Assembly (NCBI GenBank): GCA_964036045.1
Contig: OZ038384.1
Span: 97,033,474-97,097,473 of the forward strand
DNA: 64,000 nucleotides
Origin: Eutreptiella sp. 'Long Island Sound 2002'
Lineage: Eukaryota > Euglenozoa > Euglenophyceae > Eutreptiales > Eutreptiaceae
Reading direction: 5' to 3'
How positions within the stretch are numbered: the stretch's first letter is position 1; every line of letters starts with the position of its first letter. Shown here piece by piece: positions 12,779-21,757 of the stretch. Both the position numbers and the translations under genes were made by a program. The notes under the pieces were generated by a model, which saw only the letters and a list, made by a program, of their open reading frames with translations, searched no databases and was not told where the DNA came from.

Positions 12779-15700
12779 ATGGCCACCGGAGCACTTGCTG
12801 GAGCCAGCAAGAATGAAGTATGGCCTAATGCTGGCCACAGGACAATTGGGGTGGGAGGCCACACCGGAGGTGGCCGGGCGCCTATGGCGATGGTTGAGGG
12901 ACCGCATGGCCTCGTGTGACCTTGATGTGGTGAATCTGCATGGTTGCACGGCATTGTGCCGGTTCATGTACACCGAGCATGGGTTTGCCAAGCCCACCAT
13001 GCATGATGGGGGGAGCCTCGTGCACTACCGGGATGTTGCCACAGACTTGTGGGAACGACTTGCGAAACGGAACACTGGCCGTCCAGGCAGTCGTAAGGCC
13101 GGTGCTATTGCCGGGTGGCCGTCAAGTGTGAAGACAGCAGAGCAAAGGGACGTTTGGTGTGAACTGGTGCGTGCCCTACCTCTGGTCGACGAGTGGCCGT
13201 TCTGGACTGGGGACGTGGCGTATCCCACCCCTACCATGGGTTACTTCTATGACAAGGCTATTCGCCATGTGACGCCTGGCCCATATCTGTGGCCCCAAAC
13301 GACAAGTGGGCCCAAACCACTGGTGAGCGACCTGTTGCCAAGCCCCAAGGCGCGCGCTAGCGGTCGGCGCAACTCGTTGCTGCCTGAGGCTGCGGTCCCA
13401 CGTGCGTGTGTCACTGTCACCCAGACACGGCAAGAGCGCTTTGACCACGCGTTGCTGCAAGCCGCCCATGGGGCAGCCCGCTGCCTCACGATTGCATGCC
13501 AAGGGCTGCAAGAGCAGCGCCGAGAACCATTGACTGAGGACAGCCTGGTGGCAGCATACACGCTGGGCCGCCACTTCGCGAACAGCATGCGGGTGCCTAT
13601 GCAAGACTGCAACGAGCTCTTGCTGCGTTGCAGCCCCTTTAGCCCAGAGGTGCCAGACAGTCATCCCGGTCGTCTGCATGCGGCCGTACGGGTTATGGAC
13701 AACGCATGGAGGGATGATGCAGGGCTTGAGATGCTGCAGGTACTAGTGGAGGAGATGGAGGCGGCCGGTGTACAGCCAGCATACACCCAACGATTAAGTC
13801 CAGGAGGGCACCCCCGAGGTGACCCAAGTGACTCCACGTCCTCTGCCGTAGCGCAGGGGGTTGGAGCGGCGGTGCGCATGGAGGAGATGGAGGCGGCCGG
13901 TGTACAGCGACCATGCACCCAACCTTTAAGTCAAGAAGGGCACCCCAGAGGTGACCCAAGTGACTCCACGTCCTCTGCCGTAGCGCAGGAGGGTGGAGCG
14001 GCGGTGCGCATGGCAAGAGACCCCTCAGGCGATGAGTCTGTGACTCCCACTTCGTCCTCCCTGGCACAAGGGCGTGGTCCCCCGGCAGGTGCACCTAGGG
14101 TGGAGACTGGTGAGGTGTTAAGTCCACCTGCCTCCCCCCCAGGTGGTGCGAACGCGGCATGTGTTGAACGTGGAACACCGGACCCCTGGTCCCAGGTCTG
14201 CCCCGCTGGTGAGTCACACTCCCCGGCCCCCCACCCTGTGTGTCTGACACCGGCGGCTAGTGATGGAGGGGTGGCGAGTTCCTTGGAGGAGTCTCCTGTA
14301 CCACTTGCACAGAAACCCAAGGAGCCAGCTGCTGTGGACTGCAGTCCTTCTAGCACAGGCACTGTGGGGACAGTGAAGGCCTGCAGTCAGTCTAGTGCGG
14401 ATTCAGGGTACACCCCGGTTGAACACCCTAGTTCATTGGCGACAGTGAGGGCTTGCAGTCAGTCCAGTGCAGAGTCAGCGACCACCCCGGTTGCACACCC
14501 CAGTTCTGTGGGACAGAGCCCACGGAGCAAGAAGCGCCCAGGGGTTCCCCCACCAAGTAATGGGGCTGCCGTGAAACGTGGCAAGAAAGAGCAAGGCACA
14601 AAGACAGCGCCGATAGATCCAGATGCTATGGCATTGGACCACGTGGACAAAAAGCCCAGCAAGGCCGAGGTTGGCAGAGTCCTACCAACGGCAAGGTCCT
14701 TGAAGCTTCGCATTCTTCCCGACCAATACGTTGCCGGGGCATGTTTCTACTATGCCGTGGCCCAAAGCCTGCATGCTATCACCAGCAACACCCCGTTGGA
14801 CGGCGCATCGCTGCGGGCAAGGGCCATCGCCGTGTTTCGCGACATGTGTGGGCTTTCAATTCAAGAGTCTTCACTATCTGTGAACCGGGATCTTGAGAAG
14901 GACACATGGCGTGGCCGGCCCCAAGGGGGAATGGCTGACCACTTTGTTGCCTTGGCGAAGCACGTGGACGGTAGTGTGGTGTTGCTGCGATCAGACAGGT
15001 ACAGCATTGTGACGTCAGGGTTTGGGATTGACAGCGCGTTGACATCCGCTGCTGTTTGGGTGCCTGGACGGGAGCATCCGCTGCACTACCGTGACTGTGG
15101 GGATATGGAGGAGCAGTGCCACCGGGCGACGGTGGTGGTTATTGCCGAGGCGGAACGAGATGGTGTCAAAGGAGGTGGTCATTTTCGGGGTGCAGTCTTT
15201 GACCATTCGCTGCAGGTAGCCCCCTTTTGCACGTTGCACGGGATGATGGGCATCTTAGCATACAAGCGTGGGCCGGTTGGGGGGGTTAGAGCGTGGCATT
15301 TGCAACTAGGGGTTGGTGGTATGAAGGGCCACACCAATGCAACAGACTGCCGCCGCACTCGTCTAGTGCAACGGACACGCAACTACAAGCCACTAGTGAC
15401 CCTGGTGAACAAGATGGCAAGGCAGATGTTGCCTGATTGGTTCACATGGACCACCATGCAATTGTCTTGCAATGTGCTCACAAAACCGCATCAGCATGTG
15501 CATGACGCGTCCCCTTGGTCGGCAGTGTTTTCCACCGGCCAGCACACACGGGGACACATATGGGTGGAGGTAGGTGGTGTATGTAATGGTCGGGGTGGAC
15601 GGAGATGTAGTATGGAATGCTTGGATGGTGTTACACGGGTTGGCGCCACGTACGATGTATGCCGGCAACCGGTTCTCGTGCGTACGGGTGCATGGCATGG

Positions 15701-15827
15701 CACTTGTTCTTGGCACGGGGAGAGGAGGTTGGTGGTGTTGTACTCCCGTGGTGACTGGTGGACACTCCCGCCGCGGGACCGTGCATTCCTCGATGAGACC
15801 GCTTTCCGCTTACATGCAGGTGCATAG
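12762..15827 (+). CDS. OTU/papain-like cysteine protease candidate, 1,021 aa
   Basis: Function is not certain. Residues 1-180 form a unique Trp-rich domain I do not recognise. Residues about 320-640 are low-complexity Ser/Pro/Gly linker with two internal duplications. Residues about 647-815 look like an OTU-type cysteine protease fold: a candidate nucleophile Cys661 in GACFYYAVAQSL and a candidate His807 in GGGHFRGAVF, 146 residues apart, which suits that family. The usual OTU Asp three residues before the Cys is missing, so catalysis is uncertain. Residues 820-1,021 are His/Cys/Trp-rich and unassigned. The ATG at 12,762 has a purine at -3 and G at +4. The stop overlaps a possible next start (ATG at 15,814) in another frame. 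It presumably belongs to the transposon that also encodes the USP and transposase. Confidence 0.65.
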   Translation: MDQRAEWPPEHLLEPARMKYGLMLATGQLGWEATPEVAGRLWRWLRDRMASCDLDVVNLHGCTALCRFMYTEHGFAKPTMHDGGSLVHYRDVATDLWERLAKRNTGRPGSRKAGAIAGWPSSVKTAEQRDVWCELVRALPLVDEWPFWTGDVAYPTPTMGYFYDKAIRHVTPGPYLWPQTTSGPKPLVSDLLPSPKARASGRRNSLLPEAAVPRACVTVTQTRQERFDHALLQAAHGAARCLTIACQGLQEQRREPLTEDSLVAAYTLGRHFANSMRVPMQDCNELLLRCSPFSPEVPDSHPGRLHAAVRVMDNAWRDDAGLEMLQVLVEEMEAAGVQPAYTQRLSPGGHPRGDPSDSTSSAVAQGVGAAVRMEEMEAAGVQRPCTQPLSQEGHPRGDPSDSTSSAVAQEGGAAVRMARDPSGDESVTPTSSSLAQGRGPPAGAPRVETGEVLSPPASPPGGANAACVERGTPDPWSQVCPAGESHSPAPHPVCLTPAASDGGVASSLEESPVPLAQKPKEPAAVDCSPSSTGTVGTVKACSQSSADSGYTPVEHPSSLATVRACSQSSAESATTPVAHPSSVGQSPRSKKRPGVPPPSNGAAVKRGKKEQGTKTAPIDPDAMALDHVDKKPSKAEVGRVLPTARSLKLRILPDQYVAGACFYYAVAQSLHAITSNTPLDGASLRARAIAVFRDMCGLSIQESSLSVNRDLEKDTWRGRPQGGMADHFVALAKHVDGSVVLLRSDRYSIVTSGFGIDSALTSAAVWVPGREHPLHYRDCGDMEEQCHRATVVVIAEAERDGVKGGGHFRGAVFDHSLQVAPFCTLHGMMGILAYKRGPVGGVRAWHLQLGVGGMKGHTNATDCRRTRLVQRTRNYKPLVTLVNKMARQMLPDWFTWTTMQLSCNVLTKPHQHVHDASPWSAVFSTGQHTRGHIWVEVGGVCNGRGGRRCSMECLDGVTRVGATYDVCRQPVLVRTGAWHGTCSWHGERRLVVLYSRGDWWTLPPRDRAFLDETAFRLHAGA
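13748..14012 (+). repeat. Tandem coding duplication inside the protease linker
   Basis: A segment of about 132 bases encoding EEMEAAGVQ...GHPRGDPSDSTSSAVAQ occurs twice in tandem, keeping frame. A second, shorter in-frame pair (ACSQSSA...HPSS) lies near 14,371-14,505. Both expand the Ser-rich linker ahead of the protease-like domain. Confidence 0.8.
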
Positions 15828-16440
15828 TGGGCCACTTGGTGGAGCACCGCGGCGTCCATGGGGAATGGAGAATCCACATGGGTACCACTGGTGTTGGTTG
15901 GGTACCACGCTGCAGTGTCTGTTGGTGGCGTCGGGTGGACATGCAGGACACGCAGGACACGCAGGATGCCTGGACGAGGAGGGTGTCCGGGGACCATTGT
16001 GGCAGGGTGTTGTGGCACATGGAGGAGGTGGTGCATACAATCCACAGGACATTGCTGAGAGGCTGGCAATGGAGGATGCCATGTGTGAGACGGTGTGCCG
16101 ATGCAGCGGGCGATGCAAGTGCAAAGCCCCTGCACCAAAATTCCAATGGATGCGGCAGGCGGAGATGCCCGAGTGTTGGAAGTATATGGTGCCCAAGCTC
16201 ACGGCCGCTGGGGTGGTTGCTCTGTCATGTTGTTTGTCGTACGAGCAGTTCTGGCAATACTGTGGTGCCTGTGGGGTGAAGGTTCTGCGGGAGGGGGGGG
16301 AGACAGCCATGCCAGCGCAGATATTGCATGTGACGAACCAGGGACAGAGTGTGCGCCAGCGTGTGAAGGAGGGAATGAAGGGGAGACCGGTTGGGCTACC
16401 TGACAACCCCCCCCCCCGTGTCTGTGTGAGGGTGACCTGA
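15814..16440 (+). CDS. Ubiquitin-specific protease, N-terminal (Cys-box) half
   Basis: The frame contains GYHWCWLGTTLQCLL (codons from about 15,880). This matches the USP (peptidase C19) Cys box, in which an aromatic and Leu follow the nucleophile Cys, here at 15,892-15,894. Further on, YCGACG and MPAQILHVTNQ resemble the USP Cys-X2-Cys finger and the strand before the His box. The frame ends at TGA (16,438-16,440) just after an 11-base C run (16,407-16,417). The other half of the USP domain continues in a different frame immediately downstream. Starts possible at 15,814 (overlapping the previous stop) or 15,865. The GNTC signature is replaced (HWC), so activity is not assured. Confidence 0.65.
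   Translation: MQVHSGPLGGAPRRPWGMENPHGYHWCWLGTTLQCLLVASGGHAGHAGHAGCLDEEGVRGPLWQGVVAHGGGGAYNPQDIAERLAMEDAMCETVCRCSGRCKCKAPAPKFQWMRQAEMPECWKYMVPKLTAAGVVALSCCLSYEQFWQYCGACGVKVLREGGETAMPAQILHVTNQGQSVRQRVKEGMKGRPVGLPDNPPPRVCVRVT
16407..16417 (+). other. C11 run at the USP frame switch
   Basis: Eleven consecutive C separate the two USP halves. Upstream coding uses one frame and downstream coding uses another, and both frames are open across the run. A one-base length change here would join them into one USP-transposase polypeptide. Assembly error, mutation or slippage are all possible. Confidence 0.8.
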
Positions 16441-16451
16441 GGGAGGCACCA

Positions 16452-19400
16452 ATGTATACATCGGTGGTGTACAACGAGGTCGTGGGGTTACATGTCCACA
16501 ACCAGCAGGAGTACAAGTTGGTTGTGGACCATGAGTTTCTCGATTGCCTGGGGTGGCAATGGTCCTTGCATGCCATGGTGTTGCACATTGGAGCGACGAG
16601 GGAGGAGGGTCACTTTGTGGTGCATGTCGTTTTCAACGACAGGTGGTGGTCGTGTAACGAAACGACGGTGAAGGCCATGAATCCCCCCCCCGACCCGCGA
16701 AAGGCGACGTTTCTGCTATACAAGCGGAAACAGACAGATTTGGTTGTACCAGACATGTTGCAGCGTGCCTCCCAACGGACAGGACCGCCGGCCCCTGGTC
16801 AGACACGGGATGCCCGGAGCGTACCTACTGACACCTCGGTGCCAGCCATGGCGCTGGCACCAGGTGCGTCCCCCCCCACCCCTCCTTCAACACAGGGTGC
16901 ATCAAGGGTGGGGTACATCAGGAACAGGCCTATGCATGCCCAGAGCGTGCCTATGGACGCCTCTGTGCCAGCCATGGCGCTGGCACAAGGCGCACCCCCC
17001 CCTTCCCCAACTGCAACACAGAGTGCTTCAAGGGTAGGGGACATGAGTACGCATGCCCAGAGCATGCCTAATGAGATGTGTGTGGCTGCCTCGGCGCCGC
17101 TACAGACGTCCTCAGAATTTGTTGAGGCAATGGCACAGTTGCTGCAGAAGCGCAAGGTGCGAGTGGCAAGGCATCTGAGAGTGCGTGTTGAAGCACACCA
17201 GATGCAACTGAGAGCACGGCATGCAAAAGAGTGGGATGCGCGGCATGCAGAGCATGGCATGTCACAATCCTCAGTGGCACAATCAGTCGAGCAAGACAGG
17301 TTGAGGTCTGTTGCATTGGCCGCATCGGGGAAGGACGCATTGTGCGTGTTGATGCAGGCCACTCCCATGCAGCTGGACAGTGGTCCAAAGACACTACAAA
17401 TGTTTGTAGCCGCTCATTGGCAGCATCAGTTCACGACAAGTGGGGGTGTTGAGTGTGTGTGTTGTGCGTGGGCAAACGTGTGTGGCATTCCTGGGGTGGC
17501 GCGTCCCCCTAAGAAAAGTGAAGCCCTGGTATTGGGAACATATGCTGTAGGGATGCGCATGAAGACCTCCGGCCCAAAAACGTGGCGGAAGGAGGTGTTG
17601 GAAAGCCACTTGGGGTTATCACGTGGCACAACATCAAACCGAAAGAATCTGCATAGGCCAGGGCACCACCACCGATTGGCTGAGGACAGTTTCAAGCTGC
17701 ATTGTGCAGAGCGGTATCGCGCATTGTGCCCCACTGCTGGTGCCACAGCTGTGGTGGTGGGAGCGACCGTTGTGTTCGTCAGGGGGGAAGCCATGGACAT
17801 TGGTGTGGCAGTGTCGGATGCTGAGGCAGCCATTCTGTCACGGTTGGTTGAGGTGTATATAGGGTTACGCATGTGCACTTCCATCCGTGCTATAAGTGAG
17901 CGCATCCTTCTGCACTGTTCTCTGACATCCGCCCCTGGGCACCATGCATCACGGCGGTGGATAGTTGAGAAGGCTATTGCCGCAATGCATGATGCCATGC
18001 AGGATGAGGTAACGCATGCCCTATTCCTGGCAACGTTCATTGCAGTGTTGCTTGACGGCTCGGATAGGCAGAGGCATCGCATCAATGAGTATGCCATTCT
18101 GCTTATTTTCCCGGGGACTGGCCCTGGGGGCATGTGTGAGGTGTTTCTTGGTGTGGTGGATGTGGCCTGTGGTGATGCGCATGAGGTTGCAACGCAGCTA
18201 GAATGCGTCCTGATGTCCTGGATTCCTGACCGTGATTGGTGGGCAAAGAGGGTAGTGACCTTTGCAGTGGACGGGGCTTCTAACCTTGGTGTGCGGGGTG
18301 CCAGTGCGCGGCAGGTTGTTGATGTCTCACACATTGAGAGCAATGTGTTCGCCTTGATTGGGAAGTGGTTAGTGTTGATGACACCCTTGGGTGAGCCGTG
18401 CCATGTGTTGCAGCGCAAGTTGGGTCTTGCATTGGAGGCTGCTGGCCCAACCCATGTTGATTACTTGGCGGCCGTCAATCGGCAACGAGGCTTGTACAAT
18501 GGGGCACGGCAGTGGAAGGAGTTGCAAAAGCGTGTGCAAAGGCATGTGCAGGATAAACGTAGTGGCTTGCAGCTCATCCCCACAAGTCATCGCATCAGGT
18601 GGTCCCAGGCGCATGCACGGCGCAACACTGCTTTTTTGGCCAATGTCCCTTGGGTGGCACGACACTTGGATTCCAAGGTGCAGCATTCTACCAAGGAGGA
18701 GGATGTGTGGGAGGACTGCCATGATGCCAGTTTGCTTGCATGGGGGGTGGTCTACGGGGACATCCTGCATGGCATGCGGTGTTTTAACAGTGTGGCACAA
18801 CTACGTGCGCCCACTGGTGCACACTTAGCCACTGCAACGGGTATGCTAGAAGCCCGGTTGCAGAGGGTGGCTCGCGAGGAGGGTCCAGGGTGGTTGCAAT
18901 TCAAGGAGCAGACTGTAACTGGTGCGTGGCGTGGTGTGCAGTTGGTCCAGTTTGATTCAGGTGGGCAGAAGTGTGCAACAACCCCTCCTTTTCCAGGCGT
19001 TCAGGCGCGTGCAGTGACCGATGTGTTGCTTGCAGGCATCAAGGAGGGGCAGGCAACCATTGACCCCAGGGGGGTGTTGGAGTGCGCAGTCTTGTTGGAC
19101 CATGGCCGTTTCGTTGCCCTCCCGGTCAATGAGCGTGCTGCATATGGGGTGGAGCAGTTGCGTCAGTTCATGACTTCACACCAAGAAGAGTTGGGTGCAG
19201 CCAATGTGAACTGTGACCGTGCCTTGGTAGAGTGGGAAGGCCTTAAGGAGCACATGGTGCAGCACTTTGCAACTGTGCAAATGTCCAAGATGTGGGAGGC
19301 ACTGGCACCTGAAAGGGCACATGCGCAGTGGGGGAATGTGTGGCGCGTTCTCGCATTATTGCGAACATATTGCCCCGCTGAAGCTGCAGTAGAGCGTGCC

Positions 19401-20324
19401 ATCTCTTTGCGTGGGAGGTTCTGCAGTAGTATGCATGACACTGTGGAGACACATGTCCTGAGCATGTGCATGGCATTGCATTCCAACTTGCCCCCTTTAC
19501 AGCAATGGGCAAAGGGACAAGGCGTTGCAGTGGCACGCCACCTGGCTGCCCATGCACGCTTCGATCTGCGCCCAAGACAAAGGGTTTCAAAGAAGGTAGG
19601 GGACAGAGAATCTGTGGAGGCTGCAATGCTTCAATGTCTGCAAGGTAATGAAGCAGTGGCTGATGATGGTGACAGCCTGCCCTTCTTTGGAGGGCCGGGT
19701 ACACCACTGAGCTCAACGGCACCCTCAGGAAAGGGTACAGAACGGCACCAGGCAGATGTGGTCAGCATTGTTGCACCTGATGGGACCCCTGACTCGCGTG
19801 CTGGCAACCATGACTTCATCACTTTTCGCAGAGGTATGGAGTGTGCCACATGCAAGAAGGAGGTTCGCATCTGGTGCAATACATGTCTGGTGTGCCATGC
19901 ATGCTTTTGCGCAAGTCCACGTCCTTGTGGGAACGTGGTGGTGAATGTTGTAGATGATGTCTGTGATGAGGGGGAGAACAATAGTGCAGACGAATTGGCC
20001 ACACCACGGAAGCCAAATAAGAGGCGTGGTGTGGCCAGGATGCAGGCGAAATTGGTGATGGCCACGCAGAATGGCAGGCTGCGTGATTGGTCAAAGGGGG
20101 CGCTGTTGAACTGTCTGGATGTGCTTGGTGTGAAGGTGGCAGGTAACAGCGATCGGCAGGAACTGCGGGACCTTGCTACGCAGCATGCGTTGCCATTATT
20201 GGAAGAATGGGATGCCTTTGTGCCGGACACGGACCGTGTCACCCGTTCTGCGGCACCACCAAGCAGCTCCCAGCCCAGTTGCTCGCAGCCAGTGGATGAC
20301 ATGGATGGACTCATCGATGAATGA
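16452..20324 (+). CDS. USP His-box half fused to hAT-like transposase and SAP domain
   Basis: Residues 33-93 carry a USP His box: LHAMVLHIG, EEGHF with His54, WWSCNE with Asn69 in the third catalytic position, and the terminal ATFLLYKRK strand. After a Pro/Ala linker (95-215), residues about 320-420 hold a Cys/His cluster resembling a BED/TTF finger (CVCC...ESHLGLS). Residues 520-990 look like a hAT RNase-H fold transposase: Asp535 (LLDGSD), Asp607 (FAVDGASN), Cys650-His651 (CHVLQRKLGLA) and Glu981 near the C-terminal dimerisation-like region. Residues 1131-1160 form a Cys-X2-Cys zinc cluster, and 1210-1246 match a SAP DNA-binding helix pair. The frame stays open upstream of this ATG through the C11 run, so the protein may begin in the preceding gene. 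Confidence 0.75.
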   Translation: MYTSVVYNEVVGLHVHNQQEYKLVVDHEFLDCLGWQWSLHAMVLHIGATREEGHFVVHVVFNDRWWSCNETTVKAMNPPPDPRKATFLLYKRKQTDLVVPDMLQRASQRTGPPAPGQTRDARSVPTDTSVPAMALAPGASPPTPPSTQGASRVGYIRNRPMHAQSVPMDASVPAMALAQGAPPPSPTATQSASRVGDMSTHAQSMPNEMCVAASAPLQTSSEFVEAMAQLLQKRKVRVARHLRVRVEAHQMQLRARHAKEWDARHAEHGMSQSSVAQSVEQDRLRSVALAASGKDALCVLMQATPMQLDSGPKTLQMFVAAHWQHQFTTSGGVECVCCAWANVCGIPGVARPPKKSEALVLGTYAVGMRMKTSGPKTWRKEVLESHLGLSRGTTSNRKNLHRPGHHHRLAEDSFKLHCAERYRALCPTAGATAVVVGATVVFVRGEAMDIGVAVSDAEAAILSRLVEVYIGLRMCTSIRAISERILLHCSLTSAPGHHASRRWIVEKAIAAMHDAMQDEVTHALFLATFIAVLLDGSDRQRHRINEYAILLIFPGTGPGGMCEVFLGVVDVACGDAHEVATQLECVLMSWIPDRDWWAKRVVTFAVDGASNLGVRGASARQVVDVSHIESNVFALIGKWLVLMTPLGEPCHVLQRKLGLALEAAGPTHVDYLAAVNRQRGLYNGARQWKELQKRVQRHVQDKRSGLQLIPTSHRIRWSQAHARRNTAFLANVPWVARHLDSKVQHSTKEEDVWEDCHDASLLAWGVVYGDILHGMRCFNSVAQLRAPTGAHLATATGMLEARLQRVAREEGPGWLQFKEQTVTGAWRGVQLVQFDSGGQKCATTPPFPGVQARAVTDVLLAGIKEGQATIDPRGVLECAVLLDHGRFVALPVNERAAYGVEQLRQFMTSHQEELGAANVNCDRALVEWEGLKEHMVQHFATVQMSKMWEALAPERAHAQWGNVWRVLALLRTYCPAEAAVERAISLRGRFCSSMHDTVETHVLSMCMALHSNLPPLQQWAKGQGVAVARHLAAHARFDLRPRQRVSKKVGDRESVEAAMLQCLQGNEAVADDGDSLPFFGGPGTPLSSTAPSGKGTERHQADVVSIVAPDGTPDSRAGNHDFITFRRGMECATCKKEVRIWCNTCLVCHACFCASPRPCGNVVVNVVDDVCDEGENNSADELATPRKPNKRRGVARMQAKLVMATQNGRLRDWSKGALLNCLDVLGVKVAGNSDRQELRDLATQHALPLLEEWDAFVPDTDRVTRSAAPPSSSQPSCSQPVDDMDGLIDE

Positions 20325-20889
20325 GAGGATGCCCACGTATTTGCATGTGCCCTTTTGTTGTTGTGTGCTGTCTTCGAAGATTTTTCCCATTTTCCCTGTT
20401 TGCACATTTGATTTGATGTTCTGTGGCATTACCACGACCATTTTATTTGTGGATCTGAATTTAACTGATGCTGGTTGCAATGGTCATGATGCAATCCCTT
20501 GAGATGTTTCCCATTTGGCTTTTTTGTGTGGTGGTTGTTCAATTTTCCCACTTTTCCTGGTCCCACATTTTCCCCTTTCCCCTTTCCCCTTTCCCCTTTC
20601 CCCTTTCCCCTTTCCCAAAGTACACAAACAAATTGTCTGCTCAAACAACCAAAATCAGAATCAAATTGAAGTTGTCACATACACTACTGTCAACAACAGG
20701 TGTGCAATTGCTTTCCAAACAGGGGGGGTCTGTGTTTTCTGTGGCGCCTTTTCTCCTTGGGGGGGGGGAGGGAGGCTGGAAAGCACCCGATAGTGGGGGG
20801 GGGGGATGGGTGGGGGGGGTTTCCTGTGAAGAATTTGGTGTGGACAATGGCGGGGGGGGGGGGGGGGGGGGCATTGGACCCCTAGACCC
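20325..20889. repeat. Non-coding stretch with CCCCTTT microsatellite and G runs
   Basis: No gene is visible. A polypyrimidine repeat (CCCCTTT units, about 20,568-20,617) is followed by several G runs between 20,755 and 20,872, the last one about 18 bases. This separates the transposase frame from the next coding-like segment. Confidence 0.85.
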
Positions 20890-21757
20890 ACCTCCAGTAC
20901 ATAAGAATATCAGACATCTTCGTGGACAGACCGCACACACAACATCCCTTATCAGACATCAGGCATCAGACCTTATACACATAGCTGACGACCACGTGGC
21001 TGCCGATGCCCGTCACACCCTTGACACCCTGGGCCTCGAGGCGGTCATTGAGGCCCGGGCGGGAGGACAACGCTTGGTTCTGGCTTCCGCCAGGGGCCCG
21101 GAGCAGGACGGGGTTGATGTCATCGGGGAGGTCTTACGGGACTATGGTTGGGAGCTCCTGGCGCATGGCACACACAGCCCCAAAGTGGCGCGGTGGCCCC
21201 GGCTGCTTGAGAGCCTGCCGGTGATGCCCGACGGGCGACCGATGCTCCGCCCGGTGTCCACGTGGGAGGAAGCGAGGCGCAGCCTCCTCAGTTGTGCCAC
21301 AGCACGCACACTGGCGGGTGCTTTGCTCGGGCTCCAGGACGTGTGCTGCGATGTATGGCAGGACCTGTGGTCGCAGTGTTGTGATGGTAGCTGCGTTCCG
21401 TCGCGGTCTGTGCTTCCGCAGCGATGCCACGGGTGCGGGGAAACGGTGTCAGTTTGGGTTCATCAGTGTGCCTCCGTCCCGCTATGCGGGACATGTAAGG
21501 AGCGTGCCGATAGGGGGTGGCCTAAGGCGAGGTGGGCACTGCGGCACTCTGGACAGATGTCCTCAAGTGCCTGGAAGACTATCCAGGGTGGCCTGAAGAG
21601 CGTCCGAGTGGAAGGGGTACGGTGCCCTGGAGCGCCGTCTGCGGCCCTGCCCCTGATGCTGTGGTGGGCGGCTCTGGAGGGCGACTCACGGATACTCTGG
21701 TTGTGGCATCACGGAGGAAATGGTGACGGCGTGGTGGGGGCCGGGGGCGCAGATTGA
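20890..21757 (+). CDS. Hypothetical protein with Cys4 cluster
   Basis: An open frame of roughly 285 codons beginning within or after the G runs, with no clear start. It includes an Arg/Ala/Leu-rich region (LDTLGLEAVIEARAGGQRLV) and a possible zinc cluster CHGCGETVSVWVHQC...CGTCKE (about 21,425-21,505). From about 21,540 the alternative frame ending at 21,726 reads more naturally, suggesting an indel or intron. I do not recognise a family. Confidence 0.35.

Larger units (their letters stand above)
12253..20440 (+). mobile_element. Candidate hAT-like DNA transposon encoding protease domains
   Basis: Three long frames on the same strand lie end to end: an OTU-like protease candidate, a USP front half, and a USP back half fused to a hAT-like transposase. 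They share codon style and spacing and are flanked by satellite on the left and simple-sequence DNA on the right. I could not find matching terminal inverted repeats or an 8-bp target duplication, so the limits given are only where recognisable neighbours begin. The call rests on the transposase motifs. Confidence 0.6.

Noticed and set aside
12253-20700. Terminal inverted repeats of the hAT-like element
   Set aside because: I compared the CAGGTTCTGTGG-type sequence near 12,263 with the 3' side and found no complementary match or 8-bp duplication.
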